Shown one piece after another: positions 24,567-36,816 of a stretch of 64,000 nt of DNA. Each line of letters starts with the position of its first letter. Position 1 is the first letter of the stretch. The DNA is from Heracleum sosnowskyi (taxonomy: Eukaryota > Streptophyta > Magnoliopsida > Apiales > Apiaceae). A program made the translations under genes and the position numbers. The notes under the pieces were generated by a model, which had not been told where the DNA came from, searched no databases, and worked only from the letters and a program-made list of their open reading frames with translations. The stretch is taken from assembly GCA_030848705.1 (NCBI GenBank), contig CM061238.1, positions 29,108,655 to 29,172,654 on the forward strand, given 5' to 3'.

Positions 24567-27500
24567 TGTAACACCCCCAGACCCGGGGTCAGGAATCTGG
24601 GTTGTCACGCTCCATCAATGATACAAAACCTGCATTACTTACAACATTCTCATAATACAACTCCAAAGACCCCAATCACTTACGCGCACACACACAAGTT
24701 ATAGCCTTGGAAATGAGCAACAATAATCAACATTTGTTATTACAACCCAAATGTACTATCCAGGACCTCATCTGTTATTTACAACCTCTACCTGAAGTTA
24801 CAATAATAGACCTCACAATTCTATACAAGGTTTAGAAATACAAACCCACTCAAAATAATTCTCACTAATTCAAGCTGCAACTATTCTGCTCACACCGACA
24901 GTAACCATCCTGCATCAACTAACTCCAGGGTGGTCTCTCCATTCCCTTGCTCTTGTAACACGAGGCGGATTCGGCAATGTTTTCCTCATGCTGAAATATT
25001 TAATAAAGCAAGAATGAGCTAATAGTGCTCAGCAAGAATTCTATTCCAGTTTAAATCTTTAAACCTTTTAGGGAGATTATCCATAAGGAATCAAAGCTTT
25101 TATCAATACTAGGGTCGAACCCCAAAATAGTATACCGTTTAAAATACCATGTGACTTATAATCATACTCATAATCTCTTCGTAATCATTTGGAAATCCTT
25201 GGTATCAGTATGATAAACCAAGACTCAAAACATATCTTTTTAAAATAGATATCAAATATTGGAATCAAGGCTTAAAGCCTATTCATTGATTCAAAACACT
25301 ATATAGTTCGAAAATATCTTTGTAGCCACAGGCTATGCATTAAACGGATAAGATACTAGTATAATATAAATGATGAAGTTACATGAATTTATTGTTACTT
25401 CATTTCCAAACACTTTTCGACCTCCTGCCAACATGATTGGTTCTTCACCCCAATACATGTTGCAGGAATATCCAAATTGGATGATGAACTAATACAGGAG
25501 TTGCTACCGCGCCCGCTGTGCCTAACCTTGCTATGATCAGTAGCAGGTCGCACCGCTCAAATAGTTTTCTACATGTAGATGGAAGAATCACGACAGCCTG
25601 ACATTGTCTACCGCCTTTATGGATCTCCCGGCCCATTTGGGGCAATAAAAGTTGGATGGGTCGGCGCAACTGGACCACTTACACCACTCCTAGTTCAGAT
25701 GAAATCCATGACTCTGAAACGTAAAGATCGTCCTCCTTTCCCCAAGTGTAACACTTGTTGATACGACTCCACTAAGTAGTTATATCTAGGTTGGAAAGGA
25801 AGATTCTCCAATATTTCCCAAGCTATTGCTTGTTAATGGATATCGACTTGTTCCATGAATTTACCCCTCGATCGTTGAGGTGGTAACACAATATTTGACT
25901 TGCAGCAACTAAATTGCTTCTAGAAAATATCTGTCCCCTAACAGTTTTGAGTTGAGAGTTTAAAAAGAGTAGCAGTCACTTAAATCAGGTTTCCCATATT
26001 TTTGATAGTTGAGCGAGCATTTAAATCCTCTTAAAAGACAGATTTAAATGGAAAAACAGTGTTTTGGGAACCTCTTTTTGATTTAAAAAAATAATTAATA
26101 ATATTTATTAAATAAGTAAATCTTAAATGAATATTCGAAAATAATATTCATTAAGTAAATCATGATCAAATGAATATTCAGAAATAATATTCATTAAATA
26201 AATAAACCTCGAATGAATATTAAATAATTAAACCTCGAATGAATATTAAATAATTAAACCTCGAATGAATAATAAATAATTAAACCTCGAATGAATAATA
26301 AATAATTAAACCTCGAATGAATAATAAATAATTAAACCTCGAATGAATAATAATATTCATTAACCTCAAATGAATATTTAAAATAATAAACCTCAAATGA
26401 ATAATATTCATTAAATAATAAACCTCAAATGAATATTTAAAATAATATTCATTAAATAATAAACCTCAAATGAATAATATTCATTAAATAATAAACCTCA
26501 AATGAATATTTAAAATAATATTCATTAAATAATAAACCTCAAATGAATATTTAAAATAATATTCATTAAGTAAATAAAGACTAAATGAATATTCCAAAAT
26601 AATATTCATTGAATAAATAACCTTGAATGAATATTCAAAAATAATATTCATTAAATAAATAACCATAAATCAAGTATCACAATATACTTTCGAAAACCGT
26701 TATGCCTTCCATTAGCATATATAACTGAAATAGTATTCAAATAGTATTTCTCGACTGAGATAATACTCAAATAACATTCCTGGAAAGATATAGTAAGCAA
26801 ATACCATTCTCCGAATGATATCACCTTCGAATAACAATCCTCAAAATACATAGTATTCTGCCGATTGTATCCCTCCGGGTTTCCACGGCTATCTATATAT
26901 CTCAAAATACCGACTCCCGATTTAGAGTCGAAAACAATGAATATGCTCTTATATTTAGAGCTACCAATTAAACCGGTTCATAACTACTTAACTCAAGAGA
27001 TTTTATATAATCCAAAGGTCAAATCCATTTCAACAAGAAATAAGATATATCGCAAAACTGTCCAATTTATACATGGCAAAAGTAGTATTATATAGTCAAT
27101 ACTTCAAAGTATAGATTTAGAAACTCGCATGCATCTATCATATGCATATATTTCATCTCAACAATTTTATGCCATCACATCTATATACGACGTGAGGTTT
27201 GAAAGCATGCATAGTACCATATGCATCATCAGAATATTATAACTTAAAATAAAGCATGGAATGAGAAAACTTGCTTGGAAATCCCGAAGTAGCAATAAGT
27301 CTCAGATTGGTCCAGTAATCTAGAATCAACACAAGGTTCAAGATTAATAACTTAAACGCTTTCACCATCCTAAGTATATACTAACTCAAGTACAAAGTCC
27401 ATTTCCAAATTAACTCCTTAAGAACTTCTACTCGAGCATGCTCGCTCACGCATTTTTATAAAATTGTGATTTAATCCTTTTAGCACGAAATCTATTCGAG

Positions 27501-29253
27501 GGTCTTCCTAAACATACCTCGCATGTTATCACAAAGTTTCACATTCTATTATGACCTCTAAGTGGTTCGATCATAACCTCAAAGTTGACTAAGTGGTATA
27601 GTTCGGTTTCGCGAAACATCCTTTACTAAAACACTCGTTTCTCCTAAACTGTAAATCGGATTCACATGATCTTTATACCAAAACGAACCTTGAAACAAGA
27701 CCTACACTATACTAGGCAGTGGTGACCTTGGACAGAAGGTATTATGTTCGAACATCACAAACAAAACAAGGCTAAGGAAAATCGGGCATTATAACGGCTA
27801 TGTTTTAACGATTCCAAAGTTTAATCATAAACTTTACATAATCAATCCAACCAAATCACCAAGTCAAATCCTCAACATCATTACTAACTCATAATCATCA
27901 TCAACCAGTCAAAACCAACATCTACTTGCTTATCATCAAATCAACATCAAACTTTCATCAAAATCACTTAATCATCCTCATAATCAACTAACTAAACTAT
28001 ACTTAAAACTAACCATATAAATCAATTTATAACTAAGGGTTTCAAGATTTTATACCTTCCTTGATGCTTCATATACACTAACAATAGTTTGTAATCCTTC
28101 CTTGAGCTTTGAACAAACCTTAACAAGGTTAATCCTTAAGAAACAAAATCAAGAATCATGAAAAGTTACTATTCATCCTCATCTTGTAAAATTCATAACA
28201 ATTCGAAACATAAGAGTTCGGTGCTAAGATTGTTACCAGACCTTGTGCTCTTCATAAGCTTTCTTTTGAGTTATAGATCTCCAAATTCTAAGCTTCCTAG
28301 CTAGGGTTTGGAGCCCCATCTTTCCGCTGGACAGAAACTGGACAGCTTGGGTTCTCCAACTTGAGGAAGGGATTTGGCTAGGCTACACTCCTTTGTTGAC
28401 CATGAAATTTTGCACGAATGTTATCCATGGAGTGGAGATACCATGGTTAAAATTTGGTGATTTTAGGACAAGTAGATTTGGAGTTATGAATTTTTCTTTG
28501 CTCCTTATGCAAGCTGAGCAGAAATCTGGAATGGAAATGGGGAGAGTTTTTCTTTTCTCTTTTCTTTACCTTGGTTGATCTTGGAAAGTGTGAGATATTT
28601 TGTATTAAGAAGTGGTGAGTCATCACATTTTGGCTAGTCATCGGACACGTGTCGCACATGCAGGAGTTTGGATAAAGTAGCTTTACTGGTTTGCTTTACT
28701 GGTTTGTTTTCCTTTCACATGGATGATCCAAATGTTGCATCCCTCGAATTAATCCTGTTACATGTTACTTCCATGTCTATATTTAATCCTGTAAGTGTTG
28801 CGTTGTTCCGTCACCACTTAATCTCGTATTTAAATCGATTCGTGTCTCGTTGTTCGGTTACGGCTTAATCTTGATGAACGTTCGCAGGGATTTCTTAAGG
28901 GCTCTATCGAAGTAGTTTACCGTAAACGTTCTCGATATCTTTAATTCTTTTATTAAATCCATAGCCATGGAATTGATAATTTAATCCTCCAATACTTTCA
29001 AATAATGATTAATCCGTCCGTTATTGGTGAAATTTCGGAGAAAATAGAAATGCTATTTTTCCGATTCTGACAGCTTTTGCATTCCTTCATTTACATCGCA
29101 TATCACTAATACGACTTTGAAAGTTTATTATATCGCCCCGTATATAGGGTGGTCTGAAAATCTTTTTCGGCTCAGAAATTTACTATTCATCAGGATTTTA
29201 CTATTCATCAAAAAAAATAAAATTAACTAAGTCCAAAATTTGGGGTTATTACA
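24567..29253 (-). repeat. Solo Tekay-type LTR inserted in the CACTA transposase gene
   Basis: Plus-strand ends are TGTAACACCC and GGTTATTACA, in the same reversed orientation as the LTR at 8218, and it is 4687 bp long. A perfect target duplication CAATC flanks it (24562-24566 and 29254-29258). No internal element domains are present. Transposase coding resumes directly to the right (SFVKWFKDRVM). It carries a palindrome CTACATGTAG at 25569-25578, where sister LTRs have CTACTAGTAG, and an expanded AT-rich minisatellite at about 26090-26660. Confidence 0.93.
26190..26570 (-). repeat. AT-rich minisatellite in the solo LTR (26-bp unit)
   Basis: A 26-bp unit built on AAACCTCGAATGAATAATAA repeats about five times from 26205 to 26345. 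It then changes to CCTCAAATGAATATT units alternating with AATATTCATT. The same AT-rich zone exists in the other LTRs but without this expansion, so the array is specific to this copy. Confidence 0.8.
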
Positions 29254-29670
29254 CAATCGCTCATTTGTTAAATGGTTTAAAGATCGAGTAATGTCCCAAT
29301 ATTCAGAAAGTCCTACCACCATTTCTAATACACTGAAATGGTTGGCATATGGCCCCGACACACCAGTGACATCTTATGAAGGATATGATGTTAATGGGTA
29401 TAATTTCTATACACAATGTCAAGATAACAAGAGCACCGTACATAATAGCGGAGTATGTGTAGAAGCTTCTTCAACATAGTTTGATAGAGGCAAGTCCAAT
29501 ACATCACGGGATATAAAAAAGTCATATTATGGGGTGATTGAAGAAATTTGGGAGCTCGACTACAAAGATTTTAAAGTTACTCTCTTCAAATGTAAATGGT
29601 TTGATGATGGGCGTGGTGTTCGAGTGGATGAGTCAGGCTTCACTTTGGTTGACTTTAGCAGATTTCCCAT
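29254..29670 (+). pseudogene. TNP2-like CACTA transposase, 3' part (DUF4216-like)
   Basis: After the repeated CAATC the frame continues with SFVKWFKDRVM, LKWLAYGP, GYDVNGYNFYTQCQDNKS and NSGVCVEA. A stop comes near 29479, and after it YGVIEEIWELDYKDF, VTLFKCKWFDDGRGV and FTLVDFSRF. This is the C-terminal domain that follows tnp2 in plant CACTA transposases. The domain ends early: the final part normally present is replaced by MDENSGNTEPSSSK, which looks like the start of the next gene. Confidence 0.85.
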
Positions 29671-31463
29671 GGATGAAAACAGTGGTAACACAGAGCCAAG
29701 TTCTAGTAAAGTATCCAGGAAAAGGACTAGAGGTCCATCCTTGTGCAAAAAATTGAAAAAAAAAAAGATTACAAACCAGAATTTGGAGTGTAGCATTTCT
29801 TTCAACGAGTTTGGTCGCCCAATTGGAGATATGCTTAAAGATTTCAGGATTTATTTAAGATCAGTTGTTCGATGCCAAGTTGATATTAATATCGAAAGTT
29901 GGGATCTAGTTAACCAAGGATTAAAAGATGCAATCCGGGATGCTATTAAGGTACGCATTGCAATGCAGCATTCATTTTCTGTTTGTGTTATTTGCTCGAT
30001 AGTAAATTTGTTCAGTTTTCATTTCTTGCACTTGCTTTTAGTACAAATTTATTTAATTCACATTAGAAGATGATCTAATTAATACTTGATGAACACAGTT
30101 AACTACGGAACTGGCTTCTGAATCAGTTCTAGATTAATTTATACATAGTTTTGATGTGTCCTTCAACTGAAACTCCACAAAAAAGGAACCACTAAAAACC
30201 ACCCTGTAGAATTTGATTTTATTAATTAAACCTACATACATTAGAGCCATAATAAAAATTTAGAATTTCGAATATACAACTAAATAAATTATAACTTTAA
30301 GGTTTGTCTAACATTGCCGGGAAACACTCTTAAAATCTGATGAGAAAAAAATTAAAACTTATTGACAAATATGCTGATTTATTTACACTATTTTCAAAAT
30401 TGTTGGAAACTTGATGATTCACGAAAAAAGAACGTGTTAGAAAGAGCAGGAAAGCAATGGAGGGATTTTGAGGGTAAGTTGACAAATAATTTTTTGCGCG
30501 AATGGAAGGATCCTTGTGAACGTTATCCTTACCTGACCAAGGAGCAGTGGGAATCATTTAAAAAAAGACGCGAAACTGATGAGTTTAAGGTAAATATTCA
30601 ATAATCTGTGAAACATTTTTGTCTATTCTATTACTTTTCTCATCTTTATAGCATAAAACTGATTGGTTTAGTAATTATATCTCCCTTGTTCTCATCTTTA
30701 TCTGTAAACAGGCAATAAGTATCAAAGCGCAAGAAAGTCATAAACATAATGACTAATTACATTTTCTAGGGCCTAGTGGATTGACGGGAAAAAAGTGGAT
30801 TGGAGTGTTGCTGACCCCATCACTGAATTGGATGCTTCTGAATCAGTTAATCCATCAATTTTATCGAGTGATCGTACCGGACGTAGTTTTGATTGGATTA
30901 GAGCACGAGAAAAAAAAAGGACGAAAGTTATTATTTCCCAAATGAACATACTACGAAAGTGTTTGAGAAAATGCTAAAATCCTTATATTTATTATTTTAA
31001 ATTCCAATTTTTCTAAAGTTTTATTGGTCTTGATATCTGATATTTGGTCATTTTTGTAAGGCTGTTTATGTTAGACTTTTTTATCGCTATCTAATTAATG
31101 CCTCTGAACAGGGAGAGTTGCAGACGCAATTTTTAGATGGTTCCTGGACTCCATAAGGCCATGATGACATACTGTCACGTGCACTGGGCCGTAAGAAGCA
31201 TGGAGGGCGTGTCAGAGGGGTGGGGAGTTAAAATTAAAGAAGTATTTGGATCGAACAACAAACTTAGTGGGGTAATATCGGCGGATCAGTTGGCTACACT
31301 CACGCAAGAAATTACCAAGAAAGTTCAGAAAGAGTGCGAGGACATGATGAATCAAATGATGAATTTGAAAATAGAAGGCATCTTCAATCAATTGAAGCAG
31401 ATTGGTGTGTCATTGTCAGATGGTAATTTTGTGAATGATATTGGTACCCCGCAAAATCTTTGA
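29671..31463 (+). pseudogene. Transposase_24-like second CACTA gene, 5' exons
   Basis: From the ATG at 29671: a basic segment (KRTRGPSLCKKLKKKK), then ISFNEFGRPIGD, the opening of the plant Ptta/En/Spm Transposase_24 family. Later exons give RKKNVLERAGKQWRDFEGKL and EQWESFKKRRETDEF (30405-30590), a short AISIKAQESHKHN exon (30712), FDWIRAREKKR (30890) and LSRALGRKKHGGRVRGVG (31160-31215). The end is a coiled-coil-like segment (31270-31400). Donor and acceptor sites are visible at several joints. Breaks include a stop in GSWTP*GHDD and frame changes near 30795 and 31215. Its role is probably DNA binding at the element ends. Confidence 0.8.
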
Positions 31464-31683
31464 AGCAGTTTCCAGTCTGTTGATCGACAAGATCATTTAT
31501 CGAATCTCAAGGTACTGTAATACAATTACCTATTTAACCAGACTCTGTAATTCAATTTACTTTATAAATTTGGAATCAAAGATGTGCATGAAGATATTTT
31601 AATCTAAATAACAAATAAAAAGTATTCATCTATAAATACTTGAATTGTCTAGTATACTGATAAATTTTCTAATTTATATTGTA

Positions 31684-33792
31684 GGGTCCAACCCCATGTC
31701 ATCTTTGGGTGGTAGATCAGGCTAAAGAAAGAGTTGTCGTGGTAAGGGGACTGTTTTCCCGGCAATTCAGAGTGATAATATGATTCATAATAATCCAATT
31801 GCTTCTGATAATGTAAGAGTATCAATTGATGATGTTCCAACTGAATATCAGCTTACTCAACTTCTAGTGCCATCTGACGAGCATGAGATGATAGGAAGTG
31901 CAAGGGGTAGTTTTGTTCAATGGCCAAAGGACCTTGTGACGTTAGGACATGTGTCGTTTTTGATATTGTAGTGTTGAAATTCTTTTTTCTGATTTAATAA
32001 CAATATATCATGTGGCTAGTCATGTTTGATTAGGATCCCTTGGAGAAGAATATAGGTCATGAGAGGACACCAAAAAATGTTTCTAGGTTGCCTAGAACAG
32101 TTGAAAGCAAAGGTTCAGTGACTCCTATCAAGAGAACACGAACACCACTGACATTAATTGGTGATGATACAAGTTTAAGTGAGCATTGTCGATCTTTACG
32201 TTTCATGCTTAATAAGAGGACCTCTATTGCTAAAGATGAGGTCTTCAAGTTTGAAGAAATTGGAGAACAAATGATATATGTAACCCCTGAAGATGTTGAT
32301 CAATTTCTGAAAATGAGTGACTTAAACGTAACCATTTTGGAAATTTTTATCAAGTAAGACTAGTCTTTTTCGCTCAATTAACTTTAAAGTCATTCAACAT
32401 ACACATGTTTATTGTGACAAGTTATTTTTGTAGGTACGTTGGGACGCTATGCACTGAGTTGAATGAAAACAGATTTGCATTCATGTTGCCACTAGATTGG
32501 CAATATCGAGTAAGCGTGACTATGAATGTATCAATGAAGCAGCTAATTACATGACAACAATTCTGACTGCCAATTAAGAGAGGCATTTTATCCTAACACC
32601 TTTCGTCCAAGAGTAAGAGCAAATTTAAATTATAAAAGCATTTACTAGCATTAATATTTTAATTTAATGTACATGTGTGTGTATTGTTTGTAGCAACCAC
32701 TGGATGCTGCTCATTTTTAGTCTCAAAGAAGCTATTATTTACGTGTTTGACTCGTTGAAACAAGCAAGGGATATACGCTTGAGGACACATGTGCAGAGGT
32801 AAGTTAAATATGAATTTAATGGAGTCCACCTTCGTAAGATATGTGAACTGTGACGTATATTTACTTATTTCACAGGGCATTTAAATTATACACACCACAA
32901 GGTGGACTGAGGAATAAATTAATGAAAAGAATTTCTCATTATTCACACCGTGGTTCAGGTATAACCTACTTGAAATATACATTTAAATTCCTCCGCTTAT
33001 TTATTTTTTGTACATAAATAATGTTGGTTTCTTCATAGTGTCCTCAACAAAAAGGAGGTACGGAGTGTGTTTTTTTGTTATGAGGTACATGTATGACATA
33101 ATCTTGCATTCTCAAAAAACACAGGATATGAATTGGAAAGTGGTAAGAGACAAAACTAGTTAGCACTGTTTTACAAATATATCGGACTAAAGATTTTTTT
33201 TTAAAAATATGCCATCTTCTATATTTTGAAGGGTCTTGGTTCAAGAAGCTATATCAAAAAGGAAATTAATGAGATACGAGAGCTGTGGGCAAATTTTTTT
33301 ATCCGAGAATGTCTATAATTAGGTACGACATCTATTGGCTTAAAGATCAATAGTTCACTGCATCTATTTGTCAATGCATAATCTTAAGCCTTGTTTCAGC
33401 TAGTGTAGTACTGCCATTATTATTATTGTTACCATACTTGCAAATTATGAGGCTACCAGTAGAATAGTTTGCTAGGTTGTTATGTAAGACTGAATTTTAT
33501 ATTAGAAACAATAATCTGAAATTAACTATCAGATTAATTGAAGGATCTCCCGTGCATACTTTACTAAATAAGGTTTCTGATTGCTCCATAATGATTTCTT
33601 TCTGTTATAGAGTTAACCAACATTAACTATTTCTGCAGTGATAACCCACGGAGCAACACCAAGATTAAAGTCTTCTTCTGGACAAACAAGAAAAAAGAGA
33701 AATGCAAAGCAGGTCCATGGCGGTCAAAATTCAAGTCAAAATCAAATTGAAAAACTTGATTTTGTAAATCAAACTAGAAAGAATTTCTATTA
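31684..33792 (+). pseudogene. Ulp1-like (C48) protease region of the second CACTA gene
   Basis: After an N-terminal linker (IHNNPIASDNVRVSIDDVP, then a WPKDLV block) and a region at 32040-32360 come short exons with the Ulp1/SENP signature. NHWMLLIFSL has its His at 32698-32700, YVFDSLKQAR its Asp at 32749-32751, CPQQKGGTEC the Gln at 33045-33047 and Cys at 33066-33068. YIKKEINEIRELWANFF follows at 33250-33300, and a last basic exon (RKKRNAKQ) at about 33640-33792. The family cleaves SUMO-like modifiers. All four catalytic positions survive, but a T7 run (33070-33076) shifts the frame right after the Cys and intron phases no longer agree. The association of Ulp1 domains with plant DNA transposons is known. 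Confidence 0.75.
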
Positions 33793-34017
33793 GTATTTTG
33801 AACTAATGTACTATTTATTCCAAGTTGTATACTAGCAATAATCTTTTAAATTTATTTCAATCAAATTTGTGTTATAATTTTATTTTCTCTAGTTTATGTT
33901 TGTTAACATGGTTGTACCATTGTATTTAAGTGTGAAGCAGGTTGAAATTTATTCTAATAAATTAGGTTAAATAATATACAAAAATGACCAGGATTTTTTA
34001 ATTTTTTTAAGATTTTA
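33793..34017 (+). other. CACTA 3' untranslated region
   Basis: AT-rich sequence with no frame, between the last exon and the right subterminal array. A transcript end is likely here; no specific terminator can be pinned. Confidence 0.4.
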
Positions 34018-34433
34018 GGCGTCGGTTAATTCTATGTGACGCTATTTTGCTACACTTAATGCGTTGACATTTAAGACAACCGACGCTAAAAGTTATCAGC
34101 CTTTAGCATCGGTTACCAACGCTAAAGGGATCAGCCAATAGTGTCGGCGTTCTAGATGACCGACGCTAATGTTTGTACCAATAGCGTCGGCGTTCCAGAT
34201 AACCGACGCTAATGTCAGTACTAATAGCGTCGGCATTCCAGATAACCAACGCTAATGTCAGAACCAATAGCGTCGGTTATTGTACATTCTGCGTTGGTTG
34301 TTTAACCGACGCCTTAGAGATTGTAGCGACGCTCTTTTGAACGACGCTATAGGCATATACCAATAGTATCCCCTACATATATTACGCCTTTTAACCGACG
34401 CTATAACTCTATTTGACCGACGCTATAGGCCTA
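34018..34433 (+). repeat. CACTA right subterminal motif array
   Basis: More than a dozen copies of ACCGACGCTA, AGCGTCGG and close variants in about 415 bp. Many are paired as AGCGTCGG(C/T), then a spacer of about 14 bases, then ACCGACGCTAATG, which makes small inverted repeats. It mirrors the left array and is the likely binding region for the element's own proteins. Confidence 0.85.
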
Positions 34434-34446
34434 TTCTGTACTAGTG
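34434..34446 (-). repeat. CACTA right terminal inverted repeat
   Basis: TTCTGTACTAGTG on the plus strand, the exact inverse of the left end. Similarity stops after 13 bases. Confidence 0.95.
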
Positions 34447-34449
34447 ATA

Positions 34450-35997
34450 TCAGCCCTTAGTGGCTTCGGCCATCGGAGATCATCATCTTTCTCAATGTCC
34501 CTCACGATTTGACTTCTAGGAGCATTCAATCTTGCATACTCCGTGAATCTTTGTCCGGGATTACTCTTCTTTAGTGCAGGATCAGAATCCTCTATTGTTC
34601 TGGGATACTTGTCCCTTGCATCATACTCTTGAGTCTCCTTCCTCTTCTTTCCATTTCCATTACCCCCAATATTTGGTTCATATTTCCTCATGCTCTCGTC
34701 AGCTTTAATGTACTTTCCAGCCCTGTCTTGTAGCTTCAACATGCTTTCAGGGGGGTGCTTTGCCAAAGACCTTTTAATGTGGTCGTCAGTGGTTCCTTGT
34801 TGCAGGGCTATCATGGCCACTCTGTCTTCCAGATCCGGGACTTTAAGAGCCTCTCTGGTAAATCGATTTATGTAGTCCTTCAAGGATTCATTCTTGCCTT
34901 GTTGAATTCCCATAAGAGATGCTGAACTCATCTCATTCACTCTCCCACTAACAAACTGGTTGATGAACGCCTTGCTCAACTCCTTAAAAGACCCAAAAGA
35001 GTTAGGAGGGAGACGACTGTACCAACGTTGAGCCATGCTCGCAAGGGTTTGTGGAAACGCTCTGCACTTGACTGCATCATTGGTAGGTTGCAACAATAGT
35101 GTGTTAGAGAAGGTTCTCACATGATTAGCAGGGTCTCCTGTTTCATCGTAGGCCTTAATGGTTGGCATCTTGAACTTTCTGGATATATGAATTTTCATGA
35201 TATCCTGAGTAAAAAGGGGGTGTAGGATCATCCGGATCTCCTAAGGGCAACAACTCAGTGGGATCACCCTTTGGGGCTTCAGCCCTCCTTGACTTTCTTG
35301 GTGCAGGATCTAAGTTAATTATAGGAACCCTCTCGGTTGATTTGCCTTTGGCTCTAGCTGCTTCTTCCTCTACTAATACCTTCTTAAGCCTTGCAGCCTC
35401 AGCTTCATATGCTGCAATCTTGTCTTTAGTAGTTTGGGGTTCCCGATTTGTTTGGGTAGGACGTTTTCTCCTTGGGGGAACGTCCCTTTCATCATTAGAT
35501 GAGTAATCTTCATCTTCGGTATAGGGACCAAAAAAGTCTCGAATCACAGGGACTTGCTGAGTCTGATTTTGTTAATTAATGGGCTCCAGGCCTCGAACAT
35601 AAGGAGGCACATATGATTCGTGATATAGTGGATTATGACCACTGCTCCCAACGAGGGGTCGTGGAGGCATTCCATAAGGTGGCATACCCAAAGTTTGATT
35701 CGTGTATTGAGGAAGATCAGTAGTATGAAGTTGAAGGCCTCGGGGCGCATTCAAAATCACTTGAGAGGATGTGATTGGTTGATGATGAGTCATCTCTTGA
35801 GTTTGGGGGTTGGCTCCATGAACCACCATCTGCATGGGATTCATCCCTTCAACTGAGATTGGGATCTCTGGTCCTTGAGTAGTGGTGAGGGGGATATTCG
35901 TCTCTTGAGTACCAGTAGTTGGTGGTGGCTGACTTCCTTCCATTTGAACACCAGAAGTCGATGGTGGATCACGTGAAGTTCTTCGTGTGTTTGCCAT
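34450..35997 (-). pseudogene. Tat-clade Gag, minus-strand copy
   Basis: The start at 35997 (MANTRRTSRDPPSTSG) lies 15 bp inside the primer-binding region. The protein has a proline/glutamine-rich N-terminus, a coiled-coil-like AAYEAEAARLKKVLVEEEAA, and the retrotransposon gag domain (KAYDETGDPANHVRTF, MAQRWYSRLPPNS, FINQFVSGR, QGKNESLKDYINRFTREAL). Gag forms the particle shell. Frameshifts are near 35575 and 35200. The frame reaches RWPKPLRADI and is then cut by the CACTA transposon; the zinc knuckle resumes at 20169. The plus-strand homologue is at 37368-38935. Confidence 0.92.
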
Positions 35998-36011
35998 GGT
36001 TGATGTTCTTT

Positions 36012-36030
36012 TTCCACAGACGGCGCCAAA
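36012..36030 (-). other. Primer-binding site of the minus-strand Tat element
   Basis: The minus strand reads TTTGGCGCCGTCTGTGGAA directly after the LTR end ATAACA. It starts with TGG, as needed to pair with a tRNA 3' CCA. The plus-strand Tat element has the near-identical TTTGGCGACGTCTATGGGA in the same place. The tRNA is not assigned. Confidence 0.75.
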
Positions 36031-36609
36031 TGTTATGAAATAAAAACTAGGGTATAATTAATGCTAGGGTTTGTGAGCTTCAAGCTTTAATGGATGCTCT
36101 TGTTGTCAGGGACTAACTCGGTCATAACAAGATGTCTACCTATCTCTAGTGTTTAGAGAATCAAGCCAATAAAAACGTAGTTCTGAGATGAAGGGTCATG
36201 CCCTTTATATAGACGTTTAGAAGCCTAGTATAAGTATTGATTTCCTTGAAGGATAAATCTTATCTTTGACAGTGGATAAGTATTATAACTTTCTTGAAGG
36301 ATAAATCTTATCCTTGACGGTGGATAAGTATTATCACTTCCTTGAAGGATAAGTTTTATCCTTGACGGTTGATAAGGATTAATTCTAGATCCTTCCTTGT
36401 AGGAGTTGTTTCCATATCATAACGGACATGTATTGAAACAAGCCCACTTGTATTAGAACAAGACTGTATTGGACGTCGTTGTACTTCTAGCCCAAATATT
36501 AATTACGAAATTAATATTTAATTAGAGTTTCAGGCCTTATTTATGGACCAACTAGATTTAATTAATGAAATATTAATTATGTTTTTAGGATTATTTTTAA
36601 CCCATAACA
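36031..36609 (-). repeat. 5' LTR of the minus-strand Tat element
   Basis: The plus strand runs from TGTTATGAAA to ACCCATAACA, so the minus strand starts TGTTATGGG and ends CATAACA, 579 bp. A TATATAAAG box is on the minus strand at 36203-36211, about 170 bp before the LTR end. A GGATAA-containing block repeats three times near 36230-36370. The outer border is inferred from the TG/CA rule because the partner LTR is outside the window. ATAGC at 36610-36614 would be its target duplication. Confidence 0.75.
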
Positions 36610-36816
36610 ATAGCGATGGCTTAAAAGTAAGGATTCTTAAGCTGAAAACACTTTTAATTATGGAAAATATTGTGTGTTCACGTGTATAAATATACATATT
36701 TAATATACATTTCATAAAAATTTACATAATAAAAATAGTTTTATAATATATAAATTTCAATTAAATTAATATCTTTATTTAATGTACATGAATACAACAC
36801 ATTTTGAATCGGATAT
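36610..36816 (-). pseudogene. Older DNA between two Tat elements, probably RPA1-like gene continuation
   Basis: These 207 bp belong to neither Tat element. On the minus strand the first codons, taken in the phase left open by the RPA1-like exon at 59553-59715, read YPIQNVLYSCTLNK after MFI. This matches the place where RPA1-like proteins carry a short block before their zinc-ribbon part. No canonical donor follows clearly; a GTACAT could serve. Near 36630-36655 there is a CAG acceptor-like site. The rest is AT-rich and looks intronic. The assignment rests on frame continuity and position, not on strong sequence similarity. Confidence 0.45.

Larger units (their letters stand above)
20170..34446 (+). 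mobile_element. CACTA (En/Spm) DNA transposon, 14.3 kb including a nested solo LTR
   Basis: The ends are perfect 13-base inverted repeats: CACTAGTACAGAA at 20170-20182 and its reverse complement at 34434-34446. Inside each end is an array of GCGTCGGT/ACCGACGC motifs. The genes are on the plus strand: a TNP2-like transposase, then a Transposase_24/Ulp1-like gene. Flanking triplets are ACA (left) and ATA (right), a three-base duplication with one mismatch. It sits between the gag (34450-35997) and the knuckle/protease (to 20169) of the minus-strand Tat element. Without the 4.69-kb solo LTR the transposon is about 9.6 kb. Both genes are broken, so it is not autonomous. Confidence 0.95.

Noticed and set aside
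26090..26660. Possible CRISPR-like regular repeats
   Set aside because: The units are tandem without unique spacers, are AT-rich, and lie inside a plant LTR; this is a minisatellite.
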